Source: a virus. From it: DNA of 21,838 bases. The stretch is taken from the IMG/VR virus record IMGVR_UViG_3300012009_000046, positions 1 to 21,838 of that record; one strand, 5' to 3'. Positions 13,962 through 21,838 of the stretch are shown here, piece by piece. The stretch's first letter is position 1. Every line of letters starts with the position of its first letter. Both the position numbers and the translations under genes were made by a program. The notes under the pieces are model-generated. The model was not told where the DNA came from, searched no databases, and worked only from the letters and a program-made list of their open reading frames with translations.

Positions 13962-15458
13962 ATGAGTAATTATTGGAATAATGGCCGCGAAAATACAGCG
14001 GTCGATATTCGTGTTAATGGGCCGGGTAATCCCTGGCAAATTTTAGATCTTGAGGCTAGCGTGGGTGCAACCAGTGGCGGTCAGCAAGGCGTTGAAAGTG
14101 ACTGGCGGCGGTCGGCCTATGGCGGCAGCGAGTACATCGGTGGACGCAAAACGGGCAACCCGGCGCGGGTAACCTACAACTTAATGACACGCATTACCGC
14201 GTCTAATTTCATTCGTGGTTTGCTGCGCGAAAGTAACAGACGACCGGGGGATTGTGAGCGAAACGGCTATGTTGATATTCGTGTCCGCCAGCGTTGCGGC
14301 GATCAACGCGACTTGACCTCATACACCGAGGCTATTTCGTTGCTCGATAGCACAACAACTGGAACAAGCACCGATAATAATCTGGCGAACAATTCCGAAG
14401 GCGACGACCTCAAACTCATGACACAGGAAGCCATGAGCGCGGGGTTGAGAGGCAAGCTCAAGAAATTGGTACGGTCAGACATCTCCGCTAGTGTGACTGC
14501 ACAGGCGATTAATGCGGTGGCGTATCGGTTTGGTAGCGAATGGTGGATTGCAACAGATGGCATCGCCAGTCCGGCTAGCCTGCCAGAGGTATTGTACAGC
14601 ACCGACGACGGCGCAACGTGGAGTACAGCCAATACCAATACCACAATTTCGGCAGCTACGGCTGGTGACAATTGTACATCGCTGATTATCGTTGGCGGGT
14701 ATTTGGTGGCGGCCACTGATAGCGGTGTTTGCTACGCCCGGATTAACGATGTTAAAAACGACGTCGCCAGCGCATGGACGCTAGCGGCAGAGGCGAATAG
14801 TTGGTCAGATTTTCCGACCGCGCTTCACTCGACTGATAACGGCACAATTTGGGGCGCGGGCGCAAGCGGTCACATTTTCCGCTCTACTGGTGGCCCATTT
14901 GCGTTTGAAATCGCAGACGACGCCGGGGCCACATCAAATGATCTGGTTAGCATCACTAGCACTAACGATGATCTGGTCTGGTTCGGTGGCGCGAGTGGTA
15001 CGCTGGTGCGCTACCGTCGCGGGGTGTTTGCTACGGTAGCAGTGGCTAGTGTTAGCGACGAGTTGAGCGTTGTTCGTGCGCCATATGGACGCAACGACGA
15101 ACTAATCGTTGGCACCGATGGCGGAGAGGTTTGGGCGACCCGTGATGCAAACGCTAGCACACCGACGTTCATCGAACGCACGTTTGATGGTAGCGGCGCG
15201 GGTTCGATCACAGACATTCAATTCGCCGGGTGGAATGGCGATGTGATGTTTGTCATCCAGACCAATGTTTCCTCGCAGTCTCGAGTATTGCGTGATCTGT
15301 CCGGCGGTGCGCTTGGCGGCGATGTGGAGATCATCGGCACCTATACCGATCCTATTAACGCAGGCATTAATCAGATAGCCATCGCAAATCAGAATACGCT
15401 GATGGCAGTTGGTGAGCCTTCCGGCGGTCAGGGCTATATTGAGTTTGTGACATACTAA
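13962..15458 (+). CDS. Tail tube protein fused to an Asp-box beta-propeller
   Basis: This 498-aa protein starts after an AGGAGAT site. Residues 1 to about 165 appear to be the tail tube domain (beta-rich, then an alpha/loop region around 'EAISLLDSTTTG'). Residues about 180-498 are a repetitive beta structure with Asp-box motifs: 'YSTDDGATW' (212-220), 'LHSTDNGTIW' (288-297) and 'VGTDGGEVW' (383-391). Each has the S/G-T-D-x-G-x-x-W pattern of sialidase and YCF48-type propellers. About six or seven blades fit the length. The propeller would project from the tube and may bind sugars or stabilise the tail. Its place before the chaperone and tape measure genes supports a major tail protein. Confidence 0.8.
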   Translation: MSNYWNNGRENTAVDIRVNGPGNPWQILDLEASVGATSGGQQGVESDWRRSAYGGSEYIGGRKTGNPARVTYNLMTRITASNFIRGLLRESNRRPGDCERNGYVDIRVRQRCGDQRDLTSYTEAISLLDSTTTGTSTDNNLANNSEGDDLKLMTQEAMSAGLRGKLKKLVRSDISASVTAQAINAVAYRFGSEWWIATDGIASPASLPEVLYSTDDGATWSTANTNTTISAATAGDNCTSLIIVGGYLVAATDSGVCYARINDVKNDVASAWTLAAEANSWSDFPTALHSTDNGTIWGAGASGHIFRSTGGPFAFEIADDAGATSNDLVSITSTNDDLVWFGGASGTLVRYRRGVFATVAVASVSDELSVVRAPYGRNDELIVGTDGGEVWATRDANASTPTFIERTFDGSGAGSITDIQFAGWNGDVMFVIQTNVSSQSRVLRDLSGGALGGDVEIIGTYTDPINAGINQIAIANQNTLMAVGEPSGGQGYIEFVTY

Positions 15459-15979
15459 TGCGTGCAGTTGTCCAGTATGAAACAGTCCTAACGGGTGACG
15501 TGTTGTACGTCACCCCACTATCGGCAGTGGTTTTGCAACGCATCGTTCAAGCGGCTGAGGATCTGTTACCGTTTGACGAAACACCGTTTGAGGAACCGCT
15601 GGAAAATAGCGCAATTGCTGATGATGTATATGTTGATCGTGACAGCCCGGAATATCAAGCCGCACTGGGCCGCAACCGGCAGATACGTGATGACTGGATG
15701 TTAAATCGCCTCTATGGTTTGGCGGTAGATGCGGAGAAAAAAGACGACATCGTAAAGGCGCACGCTGGTTTGCTATCTGAATTGCATAGCGCAGTCGGCA
15801 AAAAGCAGAGCGACGATAACGCATGGATTGCAACGTTGCGTTATTTTGTGCTGGCAAATCCGACCGATGAAAAAGCGGTGATGCAAATTATACGCGGTCA
15901 GGCCCCGCTATCAGACGCTGAGGTTATCGACGGTATGCGTGTATTTCGCACATCGTTACCGGAACAAATCAGCAGTTGA
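15458..15979 (+). CDS. Putative tail assembly chaperone, first part
   Basis: This 173-aa protein overlaps the previous stop (TAATG). It is an acidic, mostly helical protein between the tail tube and the tape measure, which is where siphophages encode chaperone G. The protein has an N-terminal 'VLTGDVLYVTPLSAVVLQRIV' and helices such as 'QIRDDWMLNRLYGLAV'. No catalytic motif is seen. It would bind the tape measure and prevent its aggregation until the tube assembles. The family is not recognisable by sequence; position is the evidence. Confidence 0.7.
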   Translation: MRAVVQYETVLTGDVLYVTPLSAVVLQRIVQAAEDLLPFDETPFEEPLENSAIADDVYVDRDSPEYQAALGRNRQIRDDWMLNRLYGLAVDAEKKDDIVKAHAGLLSELHSAVGKKQSDDNAWIATLRYFVLANPTDEKAVMQIIRGQAPLSDAEVIDGMRVFRTSLPEQISS

Positions 15980-16205
15980 TTGGATCACCGAAAGGCGTCA
16001 CCCGGCACTGTACAGCACTTATCCAATACAGCAGAGCAATCTAGCACTAGAATATGAGTGTATGCACGAATTGCACATCACATCAGATCATTGGTTCGCG
16101 CTCAGTAGAGAAGATCGCGCATCGCACGTGGGATACATGGTATCTAATCGCGTGGTAACTGCTATCAGGGATTACGATAAGCAACAGGAGGCACGTAAAA
16201 AATGA
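15939..16205 (+). CDS. Putative tail assembly chaperone, second part (possibly frameshifted)
   Basis: This frame is open from 15882 to the stop at 16203-16205. A separate start could be GTG 15939, giving 88 aa. It overlaps the upstream gene by 41 bases or more in the +1 frame. The product is helical and charged, with 'QQSNLALEYECMHELHITSDHWF' and a terminal 'AIRDYDKQQEARKK'. In lambda and many siphophages the second chaperone is made by a frameshift from the first. Here that would need +1 or -2, rather than the common -1. It overlaps the tape measure gene as ATGA. Confidence 0.6.
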   Translation: MYFAHRYRNKSAVDWITERRHPALYSTYPIQQSNLALEYECMHELHITSDHWFALSREDRASHVGYMVSNRVVTAIRDYDKQQEARKK

Positions 16206-18787
16206 GCAATAGCTTGCCGCCTGTTGGCGCAAAACTTGAGCTTGATATACGCGATTACGAACGCAACATTGCCAATTCAATTCGCGATGCGTCACGCCTG
16301 GATAGTGTGTTAGGCGAGATTATATCATCCAGCAACCGCACTGGGACCGCGTTAAATGCTATTGATGGTAATGTCAATATCGCTACTGTCGTAAACGATA
16401 GCGAATTGCAAAGCGCGGTTTCCCTTCGGGACTTGCTAGACGAAAACACTAGCATGATTGCCGGTGCTGATGATAGCGAAATCGACGCGGCAAAGCGCAA
16501 AGCCGATGGACTCGATGGGACAACAACGCTCCGGGCCAATGTTAACGACGCTGACATCGACACAGCTATTCGCAAGGCCAACGACCTGGACGGCACGACC
16601 ACGTTAAAAGCGAATGTGGACGACAGCGAAATCGAAACCGCGTTAGACCGGCTTCAAACAATTGGCGCAATTGATCTAGCCTTTAATGTGGCACCAGCGG
16701 CGGCTGGATTTATTGAGAGTGTCGCCAATATGACAGGTGTTCCGGGCCTGATCGAAATGAATGACGTGTTAGGCGATCTGGAAGCGAAAACCGGGCGCAT
16801 GATACCTGGAGCGCGTGAGCTAATCGAGGAATTGTACGTCAACGCTTGGGGCGATAGCCGTGAGCAAATCGCGCAAACAATTGCGGCTGCTGAACAATTA
16901 GGTATAACTGGCGAAGAACAGATTGCGGTCATCGAGCAGGCCTTTGGTATTGCTGGTGTCATCGGCGAAGAAACCGAGCGTGTCCTATTGGCACAACGCC
17001 AAATCGTGCGTAATGAACTAACGCCCAGTTACCTTGAAGCCGGCGATGCGATCATAACGATCTTCCAAAACGCGGGAGATGGTGCTGAAGATTTGCTTGA
17101 TACGTTTGTAGAATATAGTGGTGTTTTCAACGAGTTAGATTTGAGCATCGAAGAAGCAACCTCCGCAATGGTGACCGGCGTACAAGGCGGACTTCGTAAT
17201 TATGATACCGTCGCGATGGCATTACAGGAATTTAGCATCCGGTTTAACGAGGATACCGACGAATTCAGAGCCGCGCTTACCAAAATTGACATGCTAGACG
17301 CCGCTGAAATGTTCCGTAACGGCGAAATATCGGGCGGTGAGTTTGTCGATGGTGTGATGACAGCGGTTAGCGAACTCGAAGACCCGCAAAAGCAAGCTCA
17401 AATCCTGGTTGAATTGTTTGGGACAGTAGCCGAGGATTTCGGAAGCGAGGCAATTACTGCTATACAGCCAATAACAACTGAGGTAGAGTTGATGGCTGGA
17501 CAGGCGCAGCGTGCCGCAGACGCAATGAACAACGACCTGGGAACCGCGCTAGTTGGCTTGCGTCGGTATGTCGAGGTTGAACTAGGCAATGCGATCAACG
17601 AAATATTTGACGTTGACGCACTCATTGATGATTTCAAAACGCGAGTAGGCGTGTTTTTTGAGGAGTTGCAACGCGGCGAAAACGTTTTTGGCTCTATTGA
17701 AATTGCGTTCGGCCTTGAGGGTTTTGAAAATTTTGTGCAGGGCATCCGGCGCGGATTGACTGATCTTAGCATCGGATTTTTAGAATTTATCGCTGACATC
17801 AAGTCCTTTTTGGGCCGTAGTACCGAAGGCGAAGAAGCGAACATCCAGCGGCTTGGATCAATCGCGTTTGAGTTTGATCTGTTCGAAGCGGATAATGCTG
17901 AGGGTATTCAGAGCGCGATTGAACGCGCAATCAATCGAGGCGTTGATCGAAGCGCAATACAAGGCGCAATGGAAGATCTGCTCAACAGCAGTCTTGAAAG
18001 TGCCGACATTGAAACCGCTGAAAATATCATTGAAGCGGCGGAAGGAATTCGCCAATATCACTTGGGTGTCGAGGACGCTAGCGGCGCGGTCGTCCAACTC
18101 AACCGATCGGTTGTTGATTATCTCGATACACAGCTTGAGGCAGGTGTCTCGACTGAGGAATTAGCCTCTCAATCTGAAGCACTTACCGAAGAAATGCTTC
18201 AAAGTGCGTTCTCATTCGATCAAGCTGACGAATCACTTGCCAACATCCGACTGGCAGAGGCCGGCGAGGACTTTTTATCGTTTGGTGACAACGTGAGTAC
18301 CACCCGCGATGAGGTCAATACATCCATGAACAGTATGGAGACGACGACCGGAGCTACTAGCAGTCAAATACAAAGCGCAATTGGAAGGCTTTATGGCGAA
18401 GACAGCGCGTTAAACCTATTTAGTCTTGCTACGATAGGAACTCGTAATATTGCCGAAACTGAAATGAACGCAGTAGCGACAACGATAGATGCAGTCGGCA
18501 CCCGCATAGGCGCGTCCATGTCAGCGGCACGTATTGAGACGTTGGGCCTGGGCGACGAATTACGTAATATGGCAGAGATTGCACTAAACGCATTGGAGAT
18601 TATTCGCGGCATCACCAACGGGAACATTGGACAGATTATCGGCGGTATATCCAGCGGGTTGGGTTCTATCGGTATCGGCGGTGGATCTAGCACGAATATC
18701 AATCAGACAAACAATATCGTAAATCAAAATGGCGCACAGGCGCAGGGTAGCGCACAGGCTACCAGTGCCGCGTTGCGTGGTTTCTAA
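16202..18787 (+). CDS. Tail tape measure protein
   Basis: This 861-aa protein starts at ATG 16202 with AGGAGG ten bases ahead. It is alanine- and acidic-residue-rich and mostly helical, with a TP901-type core (about 210-430): 'GITGEEQIAVIEQAFGIAGV', 'LTPSYLEAGDAIITIFQNAG', 'EATSAMVTGVQGGL'. Residues 60-159 form four 25-aa repeats. A glycine-rich end (IGGISSGLGSIGIGGGSS, about 815-832) precedes a polar N/Q-rich tail. It sets tail length and is ejected with DNA. By the usual rule of about 0.15 nm per residue, the tail would be near 130 nm. It is the longest gene in the window and lies after the chaperones and before Dit. Confidence 0.93.
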   Translation: MSNSLPPVGAKLELDIRDYERNIANSIRDASRLDSVLGEIISSSNRTGTALNAIDGNVNIATVVNDSELQSAVSLRDLLDENTSMIAGADDSEIDAAKRKADGLDGTTTLRANVNDADIDTAIRKANDLDGTTTLKANVDDSEIETALDRLQTIGAIDLAFNVAPAAAGFIESVANMTGVPGLIEMNDVLGDLEAKTGRMIPGARELIEELYVNAWGDSREQIAQTIAAAEQLGITGEEQIAVIEQAFGIAGVIGEETERVLLAQRQIVRNELTPSYLEAGDAIITIFQNAGDGAEDLLDTFVEYSGVFNELDLSIEEATSAMVTGVQGGLRNYDTVAMALQEFSIRFNEDTDEFRAALTKIDMLDAAEMFRNGEISGGEFVDGVMTAVSELEDPQKQAQILVELFGTVAEDFGSEAITAIQPITTEVELMAGQAQRAADAMNNDLGTALVGLRRYVEVELGNAINEIFDVDALIDDFKTRVGVFFEELQRGENVFGSIEIAFGLEGFENFVQGIRRGLTDLSIGFLEFIADIKSFLGRSTEGEEANIQRLGSIAFEFDLFEADNAEGIQSAIERAINRGVDRSAIQGAMEDLLNSSLESADIETAENIIEAAEGIRQYHLGVEDASGAVVQLNRSVVDYLDTQLEAGVSTEELASQSEALTEEMLQSAFSFDQADESLANIRLAEAGEDFLSFGDNVSTTRDEVNTSMNSMETTTGATSSQIQSAIGRLYGEDSALNLFSLATIGTRNIAETEMNAVATTIDAVGTRIGASMSAARIETLGLGDELRNMAEIALNALEIIRGITNGNIGQIIGGISSGLGSIGIGGGSSTNINQTNNIVNQNGAQAQGSAQATSAALRGF
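16379..16678 (+). repeat. Four tandem 75-base (25-aa) repeats in the tape measure gene
   Basis: The repeats begin IATVVNDSEL, MIAGADDSEI, LRANVNDADI and LKANVDDSEI. The first three end in LLDENTS, GLDGTTT and DLDGTTT; the last ends IGAIDL. The consensus is 'DDSEI..A..kADgLDGTTT'. They are clear at protein level and diverged in DNA, so they are old. Confidence 0.85.
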
Positions 18788-18803
18788 CCATAAGGAGATT
18801 GGG

Positions 18804-20450
18804 ATGCATCAGAGTTTGAAAATTGTACGCGGCTTGCCTGCTATTAACGCCGTGTCTGCGGAAAAGATTAGCTCACTATCGTTGATGGACGCAAACGGAC
18901 TCGCACTAGATCCGGCCCGGCCCTGGTCTCCCCGGTTGCCATCGCTTAAAAATGGCGGCACCTGGGATGATGGCGGTACAGATGGCCGCCAATTGGCAAT
19001 TGCAAATTTAACTAACGTTGTTGAGACAATCAATCTCAAATTGACTGCCAGCACCTACGCGCTAGCTTATCAGAGGTTAGCCAGCCTGAATCGTTTTGTC
19101 GGTACATCGCGTCGTTACAGCGCGTCAACGTATGAATGGCAACCTGTGTATTTAGAGTGGCACGCGCAAGACGCACCGGGGCCGCAATTTGCTATGATTT
19201 ATAATATTGACGTTGACGTTGAATGGCTAGATACAAGCGCGGCTACATGTGGCAACGTGTCTGCTGATGTAATCTTGGTTGTTGAGCGTGAGCCTACATG
19301 GTCATCTATTCCGCCTGGCGGAAATTTATTATATCCCAATACAAGCGAAGTCAACTTGACAGGCACAATCAATAACGTGGTTGAATGGACAAACGGGTAT
19401 GACACTGAGGCGTTTACCAAAAACTACGTAACGATTGATAATATACCCGGTGATGCTCCGGCTAAAATCCGGCTTGAATTAGACAGCCAGAACATGAAGC
19501 GCGTTTATCTGTGGCGTTCTACAAAGCCGCTCGATACCGTACAATTCGGCTTTAATTTTAGTAGTAATCTTGCTAGCGGCGGATACCCGCGCCTGTCGTT
19601 TTTGGCCCCAGATGGAGAGCCAAGTAACAGTACATTTACCACCGATACAACCTATGGCGTGTTTGGCCGCAACTCTGCCGCAGTGCCGCGTGTAGTGCAA
19701 TTTGACAATACTCAGGATTCGATTGACTGGCCCTACCCGCCCACTACGCGAACCGATGATAATCTACTAGACCTCAACGCGACACGCGGAAAATTTAACG
19801 TGTACGCACGCGGGTATTACGCCGGGACGCCAGATAGCATCCAACTCGAAACAACGTTTAGTCAAAACAATGTGGGGACACGGGTGCTTGAGGCGACTAC
19901 AATTAGCCAAAATCAGGTAGCGGGATACCCGGAGTTAACGTTTTTGGGGACGCTAGAACTACCGTTCAAGACAGATATTTACCAACGTGATAATGGTACT
20001 GGATACTCATCGTTTGCGCGAGAGCAAAACCCGACAGGGAATGCAGACGGTCAATTCCGCATCAACATGACAGCAACCGGCATTACAGCATCGAACACCT
20101 ATTCGCTGATTGATCTAATCCTGGTGCCATATGACGAGCCGTTAGCAATCATTGATATTGATAGCAGTGACCCATCGCAACATCGAAAAATTGTCTACGA
20201 CACATCGCGCTATGACACACGCGGCAAGCCAGGTGCCTATGCATCGCTCCAATCGTTTTCTGGCTATGCGGTGCCTGACGATTTCGTTATTGAAGTGCGC
20301 GGCCAAGATATTGAGCTTATCCCTGGCATTCCTAATAGATTGCAATTCCTGATTGATCAGGCGGACGAAACCGGAAGCGATCAAAGCCGAGAAACGATGG
20401 ATTACGATCTGACGATTTACCCGCGTTGGTATGGAGCGCGTGACGAATGA
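18804..20450 (+). CDS. Distal tail protein (Dit-like)
   Basis: This 548-aa protein starts at ATG 18804 with AAGGAGAT just ahead; an upstream in-frame ATG at 18729 would overlap the tape measure by 59 bases and lacks such a site. Position after the tape measure and before the hub is that of Dit, the ring at the tail tip. The N-terminal 150 residues carry strands and a helix consistent with Dit ('ANLTNVVETINLKLTA', 'TYALAYQRLASLNRFVG'). The long remainder (about 190-540) is beta-rich and may be carbohydrate-binding or baseplate extension domains ('KIRLELDSQNMKRVYLWRS', 'KFNVYARGYYAG'). This is long for a minimal Dit (200-300 aa), so it is an extended or evolved type. The domain call beyond the N-terminus is inference. 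Confidence 0.7.
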   Translation: MHQSLKIVRGLPAINAVSAEKISSLSLMDANGLALDPARPWSPRLPSLKNGGTWDDGGTDGRQLAIANLTNVVETINLKLTASTYALAYQRLASLNRFVGTSRRYSASTYEWQPVYLEWHAQDAPGPQFAMIYNIDVDVEWLDTSAATCGNVSADVILVVEREPTWSSIPPGGNLLYPNTSEVNLTGTINNVVEWTNGYDTEAFTKNYVTIDNIPGDAPAKIRLELDSQNMKRVYLWRSTKPLDTVQFGFNFSSNLASGGYPRLSFLAPDGEPSNSTFTTDTTYGVFGRNSAAVPRVVQFDNTQDSIDWPYPPTTRTDDNLLDLNATRGKFNVYARGYYAGTPDSIQLETTFSQNNVGTRVLEATTISQNQVAGYPELTFLGTLELPFKTDIYQRDNGTGYSSFAREQNPTGNADGQFRINMTATGITASNTYSLIDLILVPYDEPLAIIDIDSSDPSQHRKIVYDTSRYDTRGKPGAYASLQSFSGYAVPDDFVIEVRGQDIELIPGIPNRLQFLIDQADETGSDQSRETMDYDLTIYPRWYGARDE

Positions 20451-21658
20451 GACCACATTATCTGCATATTTACGAAAAACCGCGCATTGGAAATCAGTTT
20501 ATCAAACGCTATGAAGCGTCGCGTTATAACCATCGTATCGTTGCGATGGGCGGGTTTGATACCGCAAGTTGCGAGTTGGCATTGCCACAAGACGAGGCTG
20601 AAACGTTCCTTTGGTCTCACATTGGTAATCGCGTTGCAGTCTATGGCGAAAATCCGGCGTTGCCAATTTGGGAGGGCATTATCAACAGGATTAGCCTGGA
20701 TACTGGCACAGTACAATTCACGCGGTCGATTGATGAGATGGCAAATCGCGTGCTTGTGCTATATGCTGATGATAGCGGGACAAAGCGTATCAAACGTACA
20801 AGCGGAGTAGTCAATGCAAAAAGCACACAAACATATGGTTTCAAATCGACCGTGTATGATATTGGTGAACAATATACAGACGGGAGCGGTATCTCTACCG
20901 AAACCCGCGACCGCATATTGAACGACGTCGGGTTGCCCGTTGTCAGCGCGGTATCCAGCACATCGAACCGGCAAACGCTATCAATCCAAATGATTGGAAT
21001 GTATCAAACGATTGCCTGGGATACCGAGAATGTAGCCAACAACACATTGGTGACTGAGCAAAATGTGATACGCTCATTTATCAATGGTACGGGTACAGTG
21101 CCGTCATATTCCGGACGTAATAGTTCGCGGTTTGGGGCAAATGGCGACGGCGTGTTTTTTGACGATACCGATCTGTCATGGTTAAATGGTCTGCCCACAT
21201 CTTCGTTTAACAAAACCTATGAGATTGATCTAGGCACCACGTATTGGGATTTTATTCGGGGCATTGTCGAGGCGGGTAACAATGGCAGGCGGATGATATG
21301 CGGTATCACCCGCACGAACCCGAACACCGGGACGCGCATATTTTACTATCAGTTGGTAAATACCGCAGTTGATTACATTACAGACGCCTACGGAAGCGGC
21401 GATATTTACACGATTACAGGTCAATATGTGCCGCCAGCAGAGGTGGAGGCAAACAGGGTAATTCGTGTCAATTCATCGCTAATGAACAATGACACGACAT
21501 TTTACATTAAAGAGGTTGAGTACGACGCAGAGCGCAATCAAGCGACCTGGACGACTGATGAGGATTTCAGCCTGCGTAGTATTTTTGCAATTAATCAGGG
21601 GGCCGTTTCCACCGCTAAACGGTTCGGGCATGTTAGGCAGGTAGATTGGAGTCGTTAG
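20447..21658 (+). CDS. Tail hub protein (Tal/gp27-like)
   Basis: This 403-aa protein starts at ATG 20447, overlapping the Dit stop (ATGA). Regions such as 'CELALPQDEAETFLWSHIGNRVAVYG' (about 42-68) and 'PIWEGIINRISLDTGTVQFT' (about 73-92) are the pattern of the N-terminal hub domain of siphophage Tal proteins. The C-terminal end has 'FYIKEVEYDAERNQATWTTDED', a strand motif seen near the end of the same family. It closes the tail tube and may trigger release. No separate peptidase domain is visible. It ends at TAG 21656-21658, which is also the first three bases of the right inverted repeat. Confidence 0.7.
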   Translation: MRPHYLHIYEKPRIGNQFIKRYEASRYNHRIVAMGGFDTASCELALPQDEAETFLWSHIGNRVAVYGENPALPIWEGIINRISLDTGTVQFTRSIDEMANRVLVLYADDSGTKRIKRTSGVVNAKSTQTYGFKSTVYDIGEQYTDGSGISTETRDRILNDVGLPVVSAVSSTSNRQTLSIQMIGMYQTIAWDTENVANNTLVTEQNVIRSFINGTGTVPSYSGRNSSRFGANGDGVFFDDTDLSWLNGLPTSSFNKTYEIDLGTTYWDFIRGIVEAGNNGRRMICGITRTNPNTGTRIFYYQLVNTAVDYITDAYGSGDIYTITGQYVPPAEVEANRVIRVNSSLMNNDTTFYIKEVEYDAERNQATWTTDEDFSLRSIFAINQGAVSTAKRFGHVRQVDWSR

Positions 21659-21825
21659 TCAACGACCACCCGCTTCAGCGGATGGCTTGTAAAAGCCCAT
21701 GTTGACCAGCCTTAGCCACGCCGAAGCTCAGGCAGTTTCAATATCGCTACGCGGAAGACACGGTGCAGAGCATCAGTTATCGCTACTGCACCCATCTACG
21801 CAAATCAGATGGTTACAGCTACCAG
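21656..21825 (+). repeat. Right copy of the ~170-bp inverted repeat
   Basis: This region is the reverse complement of 1-171 with about 18 differences. It begins TAGTCAACGAC directly at the stop of the hub gene. Another 13 bases follow it at the window edge. Beyond about 21707 one frame reads 'SYRYCTHLRKSDGYSYQ' to the window end; the left copy keeps a similar stretch only with a frame change. Confidence 0.9.
21658..21706 (+). other. Potential three-way-junction stem structure in right repeat
   Basis: GTCAAC (21658-21663) pairs with GTTGAC (21701-21706). Inside lie CCGC-TTCA-GCGG (21670-21681) and ATGGCTT pairing with AAGCCCAT (21682-21700, one bulged C, loop GTAA). Relative to the left copy the only change in either hairpin is in the loop of the first hairpin (TTCA here, TGAA there), while both stems and the closing stem are unchanged. 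Confidence 0.5.
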
Positions 21826-21838
21826 AAAGGAGAAGCGG

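Noticed and set aside
18729-18803. ATG 18729 start of the distal tail gene
   Set aside because: It would overlap the tape measure by 59 bases with no ribosome site, while ATG 18804 follows AAGGAGAT.
1-21838. Terminal inverted repeats as ends of a protein-primed linear genome
   Set aside because: The phage has TerS/TerL packaging, the copies differ by about 11%, and the right copy is followed by further bases. Protein-primed genomes have identical ends and a DNA polymerase of that type, none of which is seen.

Overview
This window is most of the structural half, plus a short early-gene arm, of a tailed double-stranded DNA phage or prophage of a bacterium. It encodes an HNH-less terminase pair, an HK97-type head set, and the long non-contractile tail set of a siphovirus (tape measure, distal tail protein, tail hub). 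Shine-Dalgarno sites are clear, and genes are linked by ATGA, TAATG or GTGA overlaps, as in a compact phage genome using the standard code with ATG, GTG and TTG starts. No integrase, repressor, helicase, lysis gene, tRNA or host housekeeping gene is visible. Lifestyle and host therefore cannot be settled from this window.

Layout: two divergent transcription units start from a control region at about 3.2-4.0 kb. The leftward unit (3251 down to 169) reads, in order: a small unknown early protein, an ERF-type annealing recombinase, SSB, a protein with two NUMOD4-like repeats and a winged helix, a ParB/DUF3102-like helix-turn-helix protein, a 66-aa helix-turn-helix protein and a 34-aa membrane peptide. 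The rightward unit reads: zinc-ribbon protein, TerS, TerL, portal-MuF fusion, protease-scaffold fusion, major capsid, glycosyltransferase fused to a minor virion protein, DUF1360 membrane protein, three connector-region genes, tail tube fused to a beta-propeller, two overlapping tail-chaperone-like genes, tape measure, Dit and hub.

The control region is the most unusual regulatory feature. On the rightward strand each of two promoter-like sites is followed within about 50-80 nt by an intrinsic-terminator-like hairpin with a U tract. One of these promoters is extended -10 and overlapped by a perfect 18-bp palindrome. The late genes would then be reached only by read-through or antitermination. 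The zinc-ribbon gene lies between the two terminators and is a candidate regulator, by position only.

Both operons end inside the two copies of an inverted repeat of about 170 bp (roughly 89% identical) at the window ends. The TAG stop of the last gene of each operon is the first three bases of its repeat copy. Both copies keep a potential three-way-junction fold. Several virion proteins carry extra domains: portal plus an inserted domain plus MuF, glycosyltransferase plus MGCCGG protein plus SAP/HeH-like domain, and tail tube plus Asp-box propeller. These suggest a particle with carbohydrate-related or decorative functions.
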